A stretch of 42,075 bases of DNA. Origin: a virus. Of this stretch, positions 23,351 to 30,845 are shown one piece after another. The stretch covers positions 1 to 42,075 of the IMG/VR virus record IMGVR_UViG_3300038760_000055; one strand, written 5' to 3'. The notes below the pieces were generated by a model. That model was not told the origin of the DNA. It saw only the letters and a program-made list of their open reading frames with translations, and ran no database searches. Made by a program: the position numbers and the translations under genes. Numbering within the stretch: the stretch's first letter is position 1; each line of letters starts with the position of its first letter.

Positions 23351-24066
23351 TGGAACAGCCCCGGCTGGCTGCTGCGGTGGTAGAGCACTTCCTTAGACTC
23401 CCCCAGTGTTGACTTGTGATCCATCCTGCCCGTCCATGGCATCCAGTCTGCTCCTACCTGATCCATGGCAATCACTTGCCCCTCCAGGGTGAGGCACCGC
23501 GCGCCAAGTGCTTGATAGTCCACATCTGAGTGCTTGTAGTGGCGTCCTGCTGCGGTCTGGTAGGGCGGGTCCACGAAGTGGGTAGCCTTCCCGCGCGGTG
23601 CGTCGGTGTAGGAGCCGTGGATGATCTGCCAGTGCTTGATCCTTGGCACCCCAGCGGCGATGCGCTCACGGATTGCTTGGCACCACCCCAGCAGCTTCTC
23701 CTCCGACCACTCCCGCACCCACGCGCTCGGAGACTTGCGGGGCTGTGCAGCGCCGTTGCTACACCAGAACCCCGCCAACCAGCGCACCTCCTGTGGGGCG
23801 TGCATGTCGTCCACGGTTCCGCCTTCTGGTATGTCGGGCAGGGCCAAGATCTCCGCTGGCGTGGCTTTGATCAAGTAGTCCCAGATCCCCGCGATGATTG
23901 GGTCCTTGTCAATCAGGATCACATCGTGGTGAGGGTAGCGGCAGGCGTAGCCCGCAGCCCCCGCGAAGTGCTCCACAATGGTCCTACATTCAGGCGCAGG
24001 GTAGCGCGGTGCAGCCCGCCACTTCCCGCCGTAGTACTTCCAGAACGGTCCAATAGGCTTGCTCAC
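23347..24066 (-). CDS. D12-class adenine-N6 DNA methyltransferase (Dam-like)
   Basis: This is a 239-residue protein from GTG 24066 (GTGA overlap with helicase). The N-terminal FWKYYGGKWRAAPRY corresponds to the D12 opening 'KwaGGK..l'. Motif I is EHFAGAAGYACRY, followed by an acidic VILIDKDP for S-adenosylmethionine. The catalytic motif IV is HFVDPPYQT. It would methylate adenine-N6 in phage DNA, often GATC for this class, though the target cannot be read here. It is one of three unrelated methyltransferases in this operon. Confidence 0.85.
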   Translation of the reverse strand: MSKPIGPFWKYYGGKWRAAPRYPAPECRTIVEHFAGAAGYACRYPHHDVILIDKDPIIAGIWDYLIKATPAEILALPDIPEGGTVDDMHAPQEVRWLAGFWCSNGAAQPRKSPSAWVREWSEEKLLGWCQAIRERIAAGVPRIKHWQIIHGSYTDAPRGKATHFVDPPYQTAAGRHYKHSDVDYQALGARCLTLEGQVIAMDQVGADWMPWTGRMDHKSTLGESKEVLYHRSSQPGLFQ

Positions 24067-25355
24067 GTCCACCCCCCGTGCTTCACGTTCCACGGCACGA
24101 AGGCTACCCCGGTTCCGCCGTGCCGGTTGGCCACCACGCCCCACTCCCCGACATCGCCGTGCGTCCCCTTGTCCGGGTTGGGTGCCTCTTTGTGGATGCC
24201 GATGATTAGGCTGGCGTCCTGCTCCCATGCACCGGAGCCCCGAAGGTCCGACATGATGGGGCGGGGGTCCGAGCGCTTCTCCGCTGCTCGGTTGAGCTGG
24301 GCAAGGCAAAGCACCGGGCAGTTGTGCCGGATGCTGATCTCTTTGATGCCTGCGCTGATCTTGGCCATCCCAAGGTTCTCGTTCGTGCCCTCGTACTGCA
24401 TGAGGTGCACATGGTCTACAACGATGAGTTCAGGCGGGCCAAAGCGGCGGGCTGACTCCCTGACCCCGGCTTGCAGGTCCTGGATGCGCAGCGCGGGGCG
24501 TCCGTTGAAAGCCAGGTCCCACTGTCCCACGTTGTGCTCGGCCTCGTAGACGGCGGCCATCTGGCGGTTTGTCAGGTCACCTTTCCGCATCCCCACTGAC
24601 GGCGCTTCCGGTCCAGCCAAGATGCGCCGCGTGAACTGGATCGCGTTCATCTCCATGGAGAACACCGCGACACGACCCCCACGAATGCAGGTGTTGGCAA
24701 TCCACTTCTGAGCTCCGAAGGTCTTGCCCATCTTGGGCCGGGCCATGAGCAGGATTGGGTCGGGCTCGATTGGCCCAATGATCTCGTCAAGCTCTCGGAT
24801 GCCCGAGGACTGCCCCACCTCGCCGCGTTGGTGCTTCTCCCGGCGCTCCTCGATGTCGTTGACGCCCACGGCCAACGCTTCCGCCCAGCTCATCCAGTCC
24901 GTCTCCGTCTGCTGCGGCCCAACTGCCAACCGCTCCCGCAGCCCGTCCCACATCGCCACCACATCCGGCATCGGCGTCCCACCCCGCAGGTGCTTGTCCA
25001 CCGCGGCGACGTGCTCGAGCATCTGACGGCGTTGGTGCGAAGCCTGCAACCTGGCGACCATCGGCCCCACGTCCACCGCTGGCGGCGCTTGCAGTCCCAG
25101 CCAGTACCCCAGCGGCCCCGCGTCCGTGGCGTTGTTCGCTATCGCCTGCATCAGCTCGCGTGTCGTGCAGCTTCCACCCGTCCGCAGGTCCTGCGCCTGA
25201 GCCCACACCCAAGCGTGAGCACCCAAGGGCACCTCCCCGCGCTCGGTCGGCCCGATGAAGTGCGGCGCCCGGAGCTCCGAGTACGGTCCCGGCATGTCGT
25301 GGCCTTGGATGGCCATGGCGAGCAAGGTCACCTCGTCCGTGTGTTGTTGGCTCAT
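24063..25355 (-). CDS. DnaB-type replicative helicase
   Basis: The 430-residue protein starts at ATG 25355 within an ATGA overlap. The N-terminal domain is helical. Walker A is ARPKMGKT (205-212), then a conserved FSMEMN (232-237). Walker B is LIVVDHVHLMQ (~310-320), followed by the family's CLAQLNRAAEKRSDPRPIMSD-type sensor loop and a DASLIIGIHK strand. It is a hexameric 5'-3' helicase of the RecA/DnaB fold and should unwind DNA at the origin lying in the gene upstream. Confidence 0.9.
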   Translation of the reverse strand: MSQQHTDEVTLLAMAIQGHDMPGPYSELRAPHFIGPTERGEVPLGAHAWVWAQAQDLRTGGSCTTRELMQAIANNATDAGPLGYWLGLQAPPAVDVGPMVARLQASHQRRQMLEHVAAVDKHLRGGTPMPDVVAMWDGLRERLAVGPQQTETDWMSWAEALAVGVNDIEERREKHQRGEVGQSSGIRELDEIIGPIEPDPILLMARPKMGKTFGAQKWIANTCIRGGRVAVFSMEMNAIQFTRRILAGPEAPSVGMRKGDLTNRQMAAVYEAEHNVGQWDLAFNGRPALRIQDLQAGVRESARRFGPPELIVVDHVHLMQYEGTNENLGMAKISAGIKEISIRHNCPVLCLAQLNRAAEKRSDPRPIMSDLRGSGAWEQDASLIIGIHKEAPNPDKGTHGDVGEWGVVANRHGGTGVAFVPWNVKHGGWT

Positions 25356-25705
25356 GGCGCGGCATCCAGCGCGGCGACCAGCGCGGCGGCAAATGTAGGG
25401 TAGCGGGCTTGGTCGAATGCGTGGTGGCCGGTGTCTACGCAGAACCCAATGGCCGTCCACTGGATATGCACCATCCCACGGTAGACGGACCGCACCAACG
25501 CCAGCAGACACCCCACCGTCGCCGGGTCCGAGAGGTCGGGAATGGCGTCATGTCGTGGGTGCAATACCTCGACCACCCGCCCATCCAAGACCCAGCGGTC
25601 ACCACCCAAGTAGGTGTTGCCGTCCGTGTCCACCATCCGGGGCATCCACCGCCAGCCCTTGCACGCCACTACGCGGCGGCCCAACTCCATCAGTTCTTCG
25701 TTCAT
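25352..25705 (-). CDS. phage ABA-sandwich-like small protein
   Basis: This is a 117-residue protein. GWRWMPRM, a short strand region, then IPDLSDPATVGCLLALVR and the C-terminal FAAALVAALDAAP follow the arrangement of the small 'ABA sandwich' proteins common in phage early operons. The start is taken at ATG 25705 after AAGGGAGAGGAC; an ATG at 25729 overlapping the upstream stop would add MNNNKGED. The same leader precedes 20351. Function unknown. Confidence 0.6.
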   Translation of the reverse strand: MNEELMELGRRVVACKGWRWMPRMVDTDGNTYLGGDRWVLDGRVVEVLHPRHDAIPDLSDPATVGCLLALVRSVYRGMVHIQWTAIGFCVDTGHHAFDQARYPTFAAALVAALDAAP

Positions 25706-25725
25706 GTCCTCTCCCTTGTTGTTGT

Positions 25726-26766
25726 TCATAGCGTCGCCCTTGCAGCTTCCGCCCACTTGCCGAACTGCCACGCATTGGCAGCCCGCATCCTCGCCCAAAC
25801 TTCGGTCCGGTCAATCCCCGTTGCCGTCTCCAGCAGCCCCTTGAACTGCTCCGCCACCTCCTCCGGCTCCCCTTCTACCGCGTGGACAAGGTAGGCGTGC
25901 TTCTTGACCAGCCCCTCCAGCCCCGCGACCATCTCCCGGACCCGTGGCAGCGTGCCCCCTCCAGCGTCCTGCCAATCCAGCGCAGCCACCGTGCGGGCCA
26001 GCCGGTTGGTCGGGTCGTTCGCCTTGCCACCCAGCGCTTGCCCCAACGGGTCCGAGGTGGCACGCCAGAAGCTGTCCGGCCCGAGGTAGACCCACTCCGC
26101 ATAGGTGCGCAGGACCTCCAAGGGCTCCCCGTACTGAGCACCCTTGACTTCTCCGAGGTAGCGCTTGACCCGTACCAGCATCGCCGCCTTTGCTTTTCCA
26201 GATGAGCAGTAGACGCCACGTGGCTTGGAGCCGGTCGCGGCTTGGTGGTGCTCGGTCCGAATCTCGCGGAGGATGTCCAAGCCCTTCTCGGCTTCTGTCT
26301 TCTCCACGGGTGCTGGCTTGTCCTGACCTGGAAAGGGAATGCTGCCGTCAGCCTTTGGCTGGCGTGCTGGGGTTCTCTCTTCTCTCTCTTCTCTTCTACT
26401 CTCTAAAGAAGAACGCGCGTGAGTCCCACTGCTGTCCCGCTCCTGTCCCAAGTCCGTCCCAGCGGCGACTAATTGTGCAGGTTCTACCTTGGTTGGGGTG
26501 TCCCGCTCCTGTCCCACAAGTGTCCCACTGCTGTCCCAAATCCGTCCCACGCCTTCTTTGACCTTACGGGCCGCTGTAGAGCGAGGCCAGCCCCAGCGTT
26601 TGGCCAAGTCGCGGACGCTGAGATCGTCCAGCCGCCCGGAAGCGGTCAGGATGGCGAGGTCCATGTCCACCCACAAGACGGGCGCGCGGTTGTCCAGTGT
26701 CCAGCCAACAAGGCTCGCGCGGTCAAGCCACTCGGAGCACCGGACCTTAATAAATGGAAGGCTCAC
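25726..26766 (-). CDS. replication initiator-like protein with embedded origin
   Basis: This is a 346-residue protein starting at GTG 26766 (GTGA overlap with a small upstream frame). Residues ~1-75 contain a helix-turn-helix (LSVRDLAKRWGWPRSTAARKVKE). Residues ~75-150 are low-complexity, with GQERD and DSSGT repeated, encoded by the 11-bp GTCCC array. The C-terminal part (LDILREIRTEHHQAATGS and onwards) is helical and may bind the helicase. The layout, a DNA-binding N-terminus, an origin inside the gene and helicase immediately downstream, parallels lambda O/P. The direct family is not recognised, so initiator function is inferred. Confidence 0.7.
   Translation of the reverse strand: MSLPFIKVRCSEWLDRASLVGWTLDNRAPVLWVDMDLAILTASGRLDDLSVRDLAKRWGWPRSTAARKVKEGVGRIWDSSGTLVGQERDTPTKVEPAQLVAAGTDLGQERDSSGTHARSSLESRREEREERTPARQPKADGSIPFPGQDKPAPVEKTEAEKGLDILREIRTEHHQAATGSKPRGVYCSSGKAKAAMLVRVKRYLGEVKGAQYGEPLEVLRTYAEWVYLGPDSFWRATSDPLGQALGGKANDPTNRLARTVAALDWQDAGGGTLPRVREMVAGLEGLVKKHAYLVHAVEGEPEEVAEQFKGLLETATGIDRTEVWARMRAANAWQFGKWAEAARATL
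26373..26554. other. probable replication origin: nine 11-bp phased GTCCC iterons beside a pyrimidine tract
   Basis: GTCCC occurs at 26423, 26434, 26445 and 26456, then at 26500, 26511, 26522, 26533 and 26544. Each step is exactly 11 bp, and the gap between blocks is 44 bp, so all nine are in one register. Units are GTCCCNNNNNN, most reading GTCCCA; GTCCCGCTCCT and GTCCCACTGCT each occur in both blocks. Since 11 is not a multiple of three, the period is a DNA property and not a protein repeat. At 26373-26408 one strand is nearly all pyrimidine (TTCTCTCTTCTCTCTC...), an easily melted tract as in lambda ori. The whole array lies inside the initiator-like gene. Confidence 0.75.
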
Positions 26767-26867
26767 AGGGTCACCTGTGGCGTGCTTGTTTCCATGTTCT
26801 GCTCTTGTGTGTGTTGCGCCGCTCTCGCGTTGCCCCTTGGATCATGACTTCCAAGGGTGGTCTCCAC
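26763..26867 (-). CDS. possible 34-codon leader ORF before the initiator gene
   Basis: A GTG at 26867 opens VETTLGSHDPRGNARAAQHT and so on, ending in METSTPQVTL at a TGA that overlaps the initiator's GTG. An internal ATG would give only the last ten residues. Ribosome sites are weak. It may serve translational coupling, like the leader at 14501-14533. Low certainty. Confidence 0.3.
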   Translation of the reverse strand: METTLGSHDPRGNARAAQHTQEQNMETSTPQVTL

Positions 26868-26898
26868 TGCGGGGACCTGCAACACACGAGAGAACGTT

Positions 26899-26912
26899 GA
26901 CCCCGAAGGGTC
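26899..26912 (-). terminator. hairpin with UUCG tetraloop upstream of the initiator gene
   Basis: On the minus strand GACCC-TTCG-GGGTC forms a five-pair stem closed by the very stable C(UUCG)G loop, 25 bases after the stop of the methyltransferase gene. No U-run follows. It may attenuate transcription into the replication genes. The rest of the 170-base gap 26767-26936 holds only the weak leader frame. Confidence 0.45.
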
Positions 26913-26936
26913 CAAAGACTGTATCACGCTGGCGCG

Positions 26937-27758
26937 TCAGGTGGGGGCGAAAAGCGAGGGCTGGGCCCCCGACTCCGCAGCCACGAACTCCAGCGACGGG
27001 CGCACCGCTTCGATGTATGGGCCGTGAGGCTCGCTGACGATGGCGTGGCGGGCTTGGTCCGGGGGCAGGCGTTGGCAGGCCACAGCGGCTCGCAGGGTTC
27101 CACCGTAGGGCTCCAGCACGATATCGCCGGGGCGGGAAGAGGAGCGGATTAGGCGGTCGTAGAAGGCGAGGGGCTTTTGGCAGGGATGCAACGGCTCGCG
27201 GGTGGGACCGCACACGTACCCCGCTGTTTCTCCGTTGAGGCGGCTTAGCGGGGCGATGAGTTCACCAGTGCGCAAACGCTCCTCTTGGTAGTTCTTGTAC
27301 CCCATCTGCCACACATTGGATGTGGGGCCCTGTGGAGTCCATGGCGGCGCACCGCGTACCCAATGGCTGCAGGACTCGGTGGCCTCGGAGTAGGTCCGCG
27401 CCTGAGCCCAGCCCATGGCGTTGGGGGTGGTGCCTTTGTCCCAGGTGATAGAGCCAAGACGGGTCCACCCGAGCGAGCGCATGACGGGACGTAGTCGCCC
27501 CTCGGACTCGTCGGAGCCCCACAGGTAGACCGTCGCATCCTGCTCGAGGACGCGGCCAAGCTCCCGAAGCTCCACCTCGTACCACTCGCAGAAGTGGTCC
27601 CAGTCGCGGAAGGTGTCCCAGTCGGCTTTCTTCATGTTGTAGGGCCCATCCACGATAGCCAGCGATGCGCCGGGCAGGTTGGTGGGCAGGGTCGCTGCGA
27701 GTTCCAGCCAGGTGGACTGGTAGACGGTGGCGCGCTCGGTGCTGATGGCGGGGGTCAT
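26937..27758 (-). CDS. DNA methyltransferase, N4-cytosine/N6-adenine beta class
   Basis: This is a 273-residue protein. Motif IV comes first, LAIVDGPYNMKK (residues ~33-44), a DPPY variant reading D-G-P-Y. The SAM-binding motif is C-terminal: HPCQKPLAFYDRLI, then DIVLEPYGGTLRAAVA. This order defines the beta class. The middle (TTPNAMGWAQARTYSEATES) is the likely target-recognition part. It would methylate an amino group in phage DNA. The Gly in place of the first Pro is tolerated in some relatives; activity should not be assumed. Confidence 0.8.
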   Translation of the reverse strand: MTPAISTERATVYQSTWLELAATLPTNLPGASLAIVDGPYNMKKADWDTFRDWDHFCEWYEVELRELGRVLEQDATVYLWGSDESEGRLRPVMRSLGWTRLGSITWDKGTTPNAMGWAQARTYSEATESCSHWVRGAPPWTPQGPTSNVWQMGYKNYQEERLRTGELIAPLSRLNGETAGYVCGPTREPLHPCQKPLAFYDRLIRSSSRPGDIVLEPYGGTLRAAVACQRLPPDQARHAIVSEPHGPYIEAVRPSLEFVAAESGAQPSLFAPT

Positions 27759-28339
27759 GTTCTCACCTCATTCTCTCGGAGTGGGGTTGGCACTTCCCAA
27801 GCGACCCTCTCCAGGGTCACCGCGATGTGTGCGAGTTCACCCTTGGCGGCCCAGGTGCTGGTCACGCTGGCGATCTCGGCTTGCGCGTCATCCACCCAAC
27901 ACTGCCCCGTGTCGTTCAGGGCGTCCATCACGGCTCCGGCCATGTTGTCGGTGTCCGGGGTAGCAAGCCGGGGCGGGGTCCAGCCCTCACGCCACGCTGC
28001 ACGCTCAGCAACGCGCTCAGGGGTCTTGCCCTTCATCCATGGTGGCGGGTTCTGCGGGCGGACATGGAAGGCGTGGATGCTGACCCGGACGAGGTGCCGG
28101 TTCGGGTCCGTCGCCTTGGGCCACTTGGCCATCAAGAGCAGCGCGCGGAGTTGCCCGGCTGCATCCTTCTTCCAACGGGTGTAGGCCACGGGGTTGTGTA
28201 CGCCCGCCTTGCGTTGGCCCTTGCGTTGGACAGCACGGGGCCGGGCCTTTCCGGTGGGGGTGAGTTGCAGCGTCAGGGTGACCTCTTCCACAGCTCCCGT
28301 CTCGGAGTTGATCGCGGTCATGTACAGCACGTCACCCAT
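27755..28339 (-). CDS. RusA-like Holliday junction resolvase
   Basis: The 194-residue protein carries the RusA signature PDTDNMAGAVMDALND followed by QCWVDDAQ, with acidic residues that bind magnesium, and an N-terminal basic segment KARPRAVQRKGQRK. It cuts four-way junctions, resolving recombination intermediates before packaging, and would act together with the ERF annealing protein. ATG 28339 with GGAGG five bases upstream is preferred over the in-frame ATG at 28351. Confidence 0.85.
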   Translation of the reverse strand: MGDVLYMTAINSETGAVEEVTLTLQLTPTGKARPRAVQRKGQRKAGVHNPVAYTRWKKDAAGQLRALLLMAKWPKATDPNRHLVRVSIHAFHVRPQNPPPWMKGKTPERVAERAAWREGWTPPRLATPDTDNMAGAVMDALNDTGQCWVDDAQAEIASVTSTWAAKGELAHIAVTLERVAWEVPTPLRENEVRT

Positions 28340-28631
28340 GGAGGCCTCCATCGCAGCGCGGCCCTGCAGGGGCTTTACAGACTGGGCAGGCCAACTCAGG
28401 TACTACCTCTACCGGGCAGCACGGGTGGTGCTCCTCCCCGCCAAAGTACTGGCAGTGGGGGCAGGGCTGCTCCTCGGACTCCCCGTTCTGGGCTTGGCGA
28501 AAAGCGGTCCACCACCAATGGCCGCCCCAAGCTGGAGCGTCTCCGGCTGGCATCAGGTGGGGGAGCTTTGGCGGGAACAACTTGCGGAGAAGTTGGTTCG
28601 CAAGCTTGGCGTTGCGGCTGCCTTCAAGCAT
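28332..28631 (-). CDS. small zinc-binding hypothetical protein
   Basis: This is a 99-residue protein. Cysteine pairs CPHC, CC, CPVC and a final C plus histidines suggest a zinc ribbon in the C-terminal half; the N-terminus is basic and helical (NAKLANQLLRKLFPPK). The ATG overlaps the methyltransferase stop by eight bases. The 'ACPVCKAPAGPRCDGGLHG' ending is typical of small treble-clef-like phage proteins. Function unknown. Confidence 0.6.
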   Translation of the reverse strand: MLEGSRNAKLANQLLRKLFPPKLPHLMPAGDAPAWGGHWWWTAFRQAQNGESEEQPCPHCQYFGGEEHHPCCPVEVVPELACPVCKAPAGPRCDGGLHG

Positions 28632-29325
28632 GGCGCACCCCCACACCCTGCCGGAGCCGGGTCAACGCGGTAGCGTGGCGCTCTGGGTCGATCTCACACC
28701 CCACGTACTGCACGCCCTCCGCGTGGCAGGCACGGGCGAGGGGGCCAAGGCCGGCGTAGAGTTCCAACACGCGGCCACCGGGCGGCACCCAGCGGCGCAA
28801 CCACATGCGGTACCAGTCCACCGGCTTCTCGGAGTGCTCCGTGGGTTTGGACTGGTGCGCGTTGGAGGTCAAGACTGAGCGGTCGGTGTACACGTCCCCA
28901 CTCTTGCGCCGGTAGAGCAGCGCCGGCTCGGAGTCCCCAAGCCAGTGGTAGCCAGCGCCGGGTTGGGGTCGCACCTTGTGCCAACTTCCGCCCGTGACGT
29001 ACTCCAGCGAGGCGCCGGGGTCGGCGATGGGCATCTTGGACAACTGCGGCCAACACGTCCACAACAGCAGGCGGCCACCGGGCCGGAGCAAACCAGCGGC
29101 ACCCCGGAAGTGACGCAGGATGGTCTCCAGCGGAAGGCATGGGTATTTATTGCGCGGGTCGATGTTGTGCCCCGCCTCTCGGTACAGGTCCCAAGGTGGG
29201 TCAAGCACCACCAAGTCGAAGGGCCCAAGGCCGATCTCCGAGAGCAGGTCATCGGCACCGCAGCACCGCAGGTCAATACCAGCGGGGGCCTCTGGGACGG
29301 CGCGGGGGAATAGGGCGAGGTTCAC
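28624..29325 (-). CDS. MT-A70-like adenine-N6 methyltransferase
   Basis: This is a 233-residue protein starting at GTG 29325 (GTGA overlap). The catalytic motif is VVLDPPWDLY, the DPPW form of MT-A70-like enzymes. It is followed by SEKPVDWYRMWLRRWVPPGG and the SAM motif VLELYAGLGPLARACHAEG with an acidic CEIDPE. It would methylate adenine in phage DNA, or less likely RNA. It is the third methyltransferase of the operon, next to the 7-deazaguanine genes. Confidence 0.85.
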   Translation of the reverse strand: MNLALFPRAVPEAPAGIDLRCCGADDLLSEIGLGPFDLVVLDPPWDLYREAGHNIDPRNKYPCLPLETILRHFRGAAGLLRPGGRLLLWTCWPQLSKMPIADPGASLEYVTGGSWHKVRPQPGAGYHWLGDSEPALLYRRKSGDVYTDRSVLTSNAHQSKPTEHSEKPVDWYRMWLRRWVPPGGRVLELYAGLGPLARACHAEGVQYVGCEIDPERHATALTRLRQGVGVRHA

Positions 29326-29612
29326 GGCGTCACCTCCACCAGCACTTCGGCCAGTGCCTCGAGCGCAGCCACAGCCACGTCCTTTGGCCCTACCATCTCG
29401 TCCCGGTGAGGGCTCAGGCAGCGACGCACGGCTTGAGTGGCGGCCATCACGCGGGAGTCGGCGGGGAGTTGGCCGGGTAGAGTTCGGGCGCGGTCGGTGT
29501 ACTGCTTAGCCACGTCGGCGTAGGCCCATCGGGCGATCTGGTCGTCGGGGACTCCTCCAATGTTGGCGGCCATGATGGCGAAGCGCTCGGCGAGGTCTTG
29601 GGTGGGGTTCAT
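29322..29612 (-). CDS. small helical hypothetical protein
   Basis: This is a 96-residue protein starting at ATG 29612 (ATGA overlap with queC, ribosome site CAGGACACACC). It is helical throughout (NPTQDLAERFAIMAANIGG and so on). It lies between queC and the MT-A70-like gene. No family recognised. Confidence 0.6.
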   Translation of the reverse strand: MNPTQDLAERFAIMAANIGGVPDDQIARWAYADVAKQYTDRARTLPGQLPADSRVMAATQAVRRCLSPHRDEMVGPKDVAVAALEALAEVLVEVTP

Positions 29613-30190
29613 GGTGTGTCCTGTAGGCAAGAGTTGCACGTCCCACACGGGGCGCCCGAGTCCGGTTGGTAGCATGAGGAGCACAACTCCAACGGGGCGC
29701 CGATGCTGTTCCCCAGCGCGCGCACATCGGAACGGGACAGGCCGAGCAACGGAGCCCGTACACGCACCCCCCATGCTTGGGCCAGCCGGTCCATAGCCTC
29801 CACCCATCCGGGGCGGCAGTCGGGGTAATCGCTGGCATCCTCAGCCTGAGCACCCATCCACACCTCGTCAAAGCCACGAGCGGCAGCCATCGACACGGCA
29901 ATGGAGACAAAGACCTGATTGCGAGCTGGGACAACACGTGGTCCAGGTTCTCCCGCTCCGGTGTCCATGGCGTCCAAGCCAAAGACCGTGGGATGTACCT
30001 CAGCGGCGGGCACCTCAAATCCGGCAGCCTCAAAGTGGCGGCGGATCTCCACATGGCTGCGGTACTCGGCGGCTGCGGCAGGGTGTGGGTAGCGATACCA
30101 AAGGGCAACACCCAGGCGGCCCTCCACAATGGCTTTAGTCAAGAGCACAGTGGAGTCAACCCCACCACTAAACAGAACGAGAACGGACAT
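29609..30190 (-). CDS. queC: 7-cyano-7-deazaguanine synthase QueC
   Basis: This 193-residue enzyme makes preQ0 from 7-carboxy-7-deazaguanine, ATP and ammonia. The N-terminal PP-loop LFSGGVDST (residues 6-14) binds ATP. YPDCRPGWVEAM matches the family's middle motif. The C-terminal CSSC...CGTCNSC quartet holds zinc. ATG 30190 with GGGAGGA is preferred over a longer frame. There is no glutamine-amidotransferase domain, so the product is probably preQ0 itself. It overlaps the DpdA-like gene by 23 bases, pointing to one modification pathway for DNA. Confidence 0.92.
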   Translation of the reverse strand: MSVLVLFSGGVDSTVLLTKAIVEGRLGVALWYRYPHPAAAAEYRSHVEIRRHFEAAGFEVPAAEVHPTVFGLDAMDTGAGEPGPRVVPARNQVFVSIAVSMAAARGFDEVWMGAQAEDASDYPDCRPGWVEAMDRLAQAWGVRVRAPLLGLSRSDVRALGNSIGAPLELCSSCYQPDSGAPCGTCNSCLQDTP

Positions 30191-30845
30191 TAGTTCCTCC
30201 CTTTGAGAATAAGTTGGTTTGGCCGGTTGGCGTGCGTCGTGCAGCATTCAATCGGGGGATATTGACGGCCCACTTTGTCGCTGAGGTCCCATCGAAACTA
30301 TGGACGCCATGCTCTTGGCAGTAGCGGATCCGTCGAACAGTGTTCACGCGCAGGACATGGAGATGGCAGCCGGTCTCCCTGGACAGGCGGGCCCACACGG
30401 GCAGGCTGCCCAGTTTCCACGGAGTAGAGCCCCCAACAGCAATCCCAACACCGGCCCCCAGCAGTCCGCGCACGTCAGCCGCACTCATTCCATCCTGGAC
30501 AGCAATCAGGGCGCGCCCAAAAGCCCGGACACCAGCCAACCAGGAAACGCTAAACGCCAACGACTTCAGCCCACCCGCCACAATGTCAGGGCAGACAATC
30601 CAGTCAGCACCCGCGCCCAGCTGGGCGAGGGCATCTCGGAATAGTCCCCCGTCGAAGGGTTGGCCCTTCGTGAAGGCGGTCCACGCCCCATTATCCAAGG
30701 CGTATGGCGCTGGCGCATGGTCGGCCCACGTTGGCGACGGGTGACGGTAGCGTTTGAGACTTTCCGGTGTGGCCAGCAACCGCCATCCAGCACCCTCTAA
30801 GGCGTCCAGATTGCGCTTTGTGCCCGTGCGGCTGGCATATGCCAT
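30168..30845 (-). CDS. dpdA: DpdA-like DNA transglycosylase (tRNA-guanine transglycosylase relative)
   Basis: This is a 225-residue protein from ATG 30845. The pattern APYALDNGAWTAF, then ADWIVCPDIVAGG, then ALIAVQDGMSAADV, then GIAVGGSTPWKL, then LHVLRVNTVRRIR and HSFDGTSATKW follows phage DpdA proteins. In these, aspartates in a TGT-type barrel swap guanine in DNA for a 7-deazaguanine. The QueC gene next to it supplies preQ0, so dPreQ0 in DNA is the expected product. The zinc motif of bacterial TGT is absent, as usual in short DpdA forms. The start could also be GTG 30848. Confidence 0.8.
   Translation of the reverse strand: MAYASRTGTKRNLDALEGAGWRLLATPESLKRYRHPSPTWADHAPAPYALDNGAWTAFTKGQPFDGGLFRDALAQLGAGADWIVCPDIVAGGLKSLAFSVSWLAGVRAFGRALIAVQDGMSAADVRGLLGAGVGIAVGGSTPWKLGSLPVWARLSRETGCHLHVLRVNTVRRIRYCQEHGVHSFDGTSATKWAVNIPRLNAARRTPTGQTNLFSKGGTNVRSRSV

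Noticed and set aside
23530-24549. 339-codon plus-strand frame over the D12 methylase and helicase
   Set aside because: Antisense to two well supported genes; composition is of shadow type.
26376-26400. The CT-rich tract as an rho-independent terminator T-run
   Set aside because: No hairpin precedes it, it lies in the middle of a gene, and it is a mixed C/T tract; an origin melting element fits better.
26423-26554. The GTCCC array as a protein-level repeat
   Set aside because: The 11-bp period changes reading frame at each unit, so amino-acid selection cannot produce it; a DNA-level function is needed.
27827-28759. 310-codon plus-strand frame over RusA and zinc protein
   Set aside because: Antisense to RusA with its full signature; no start signal.
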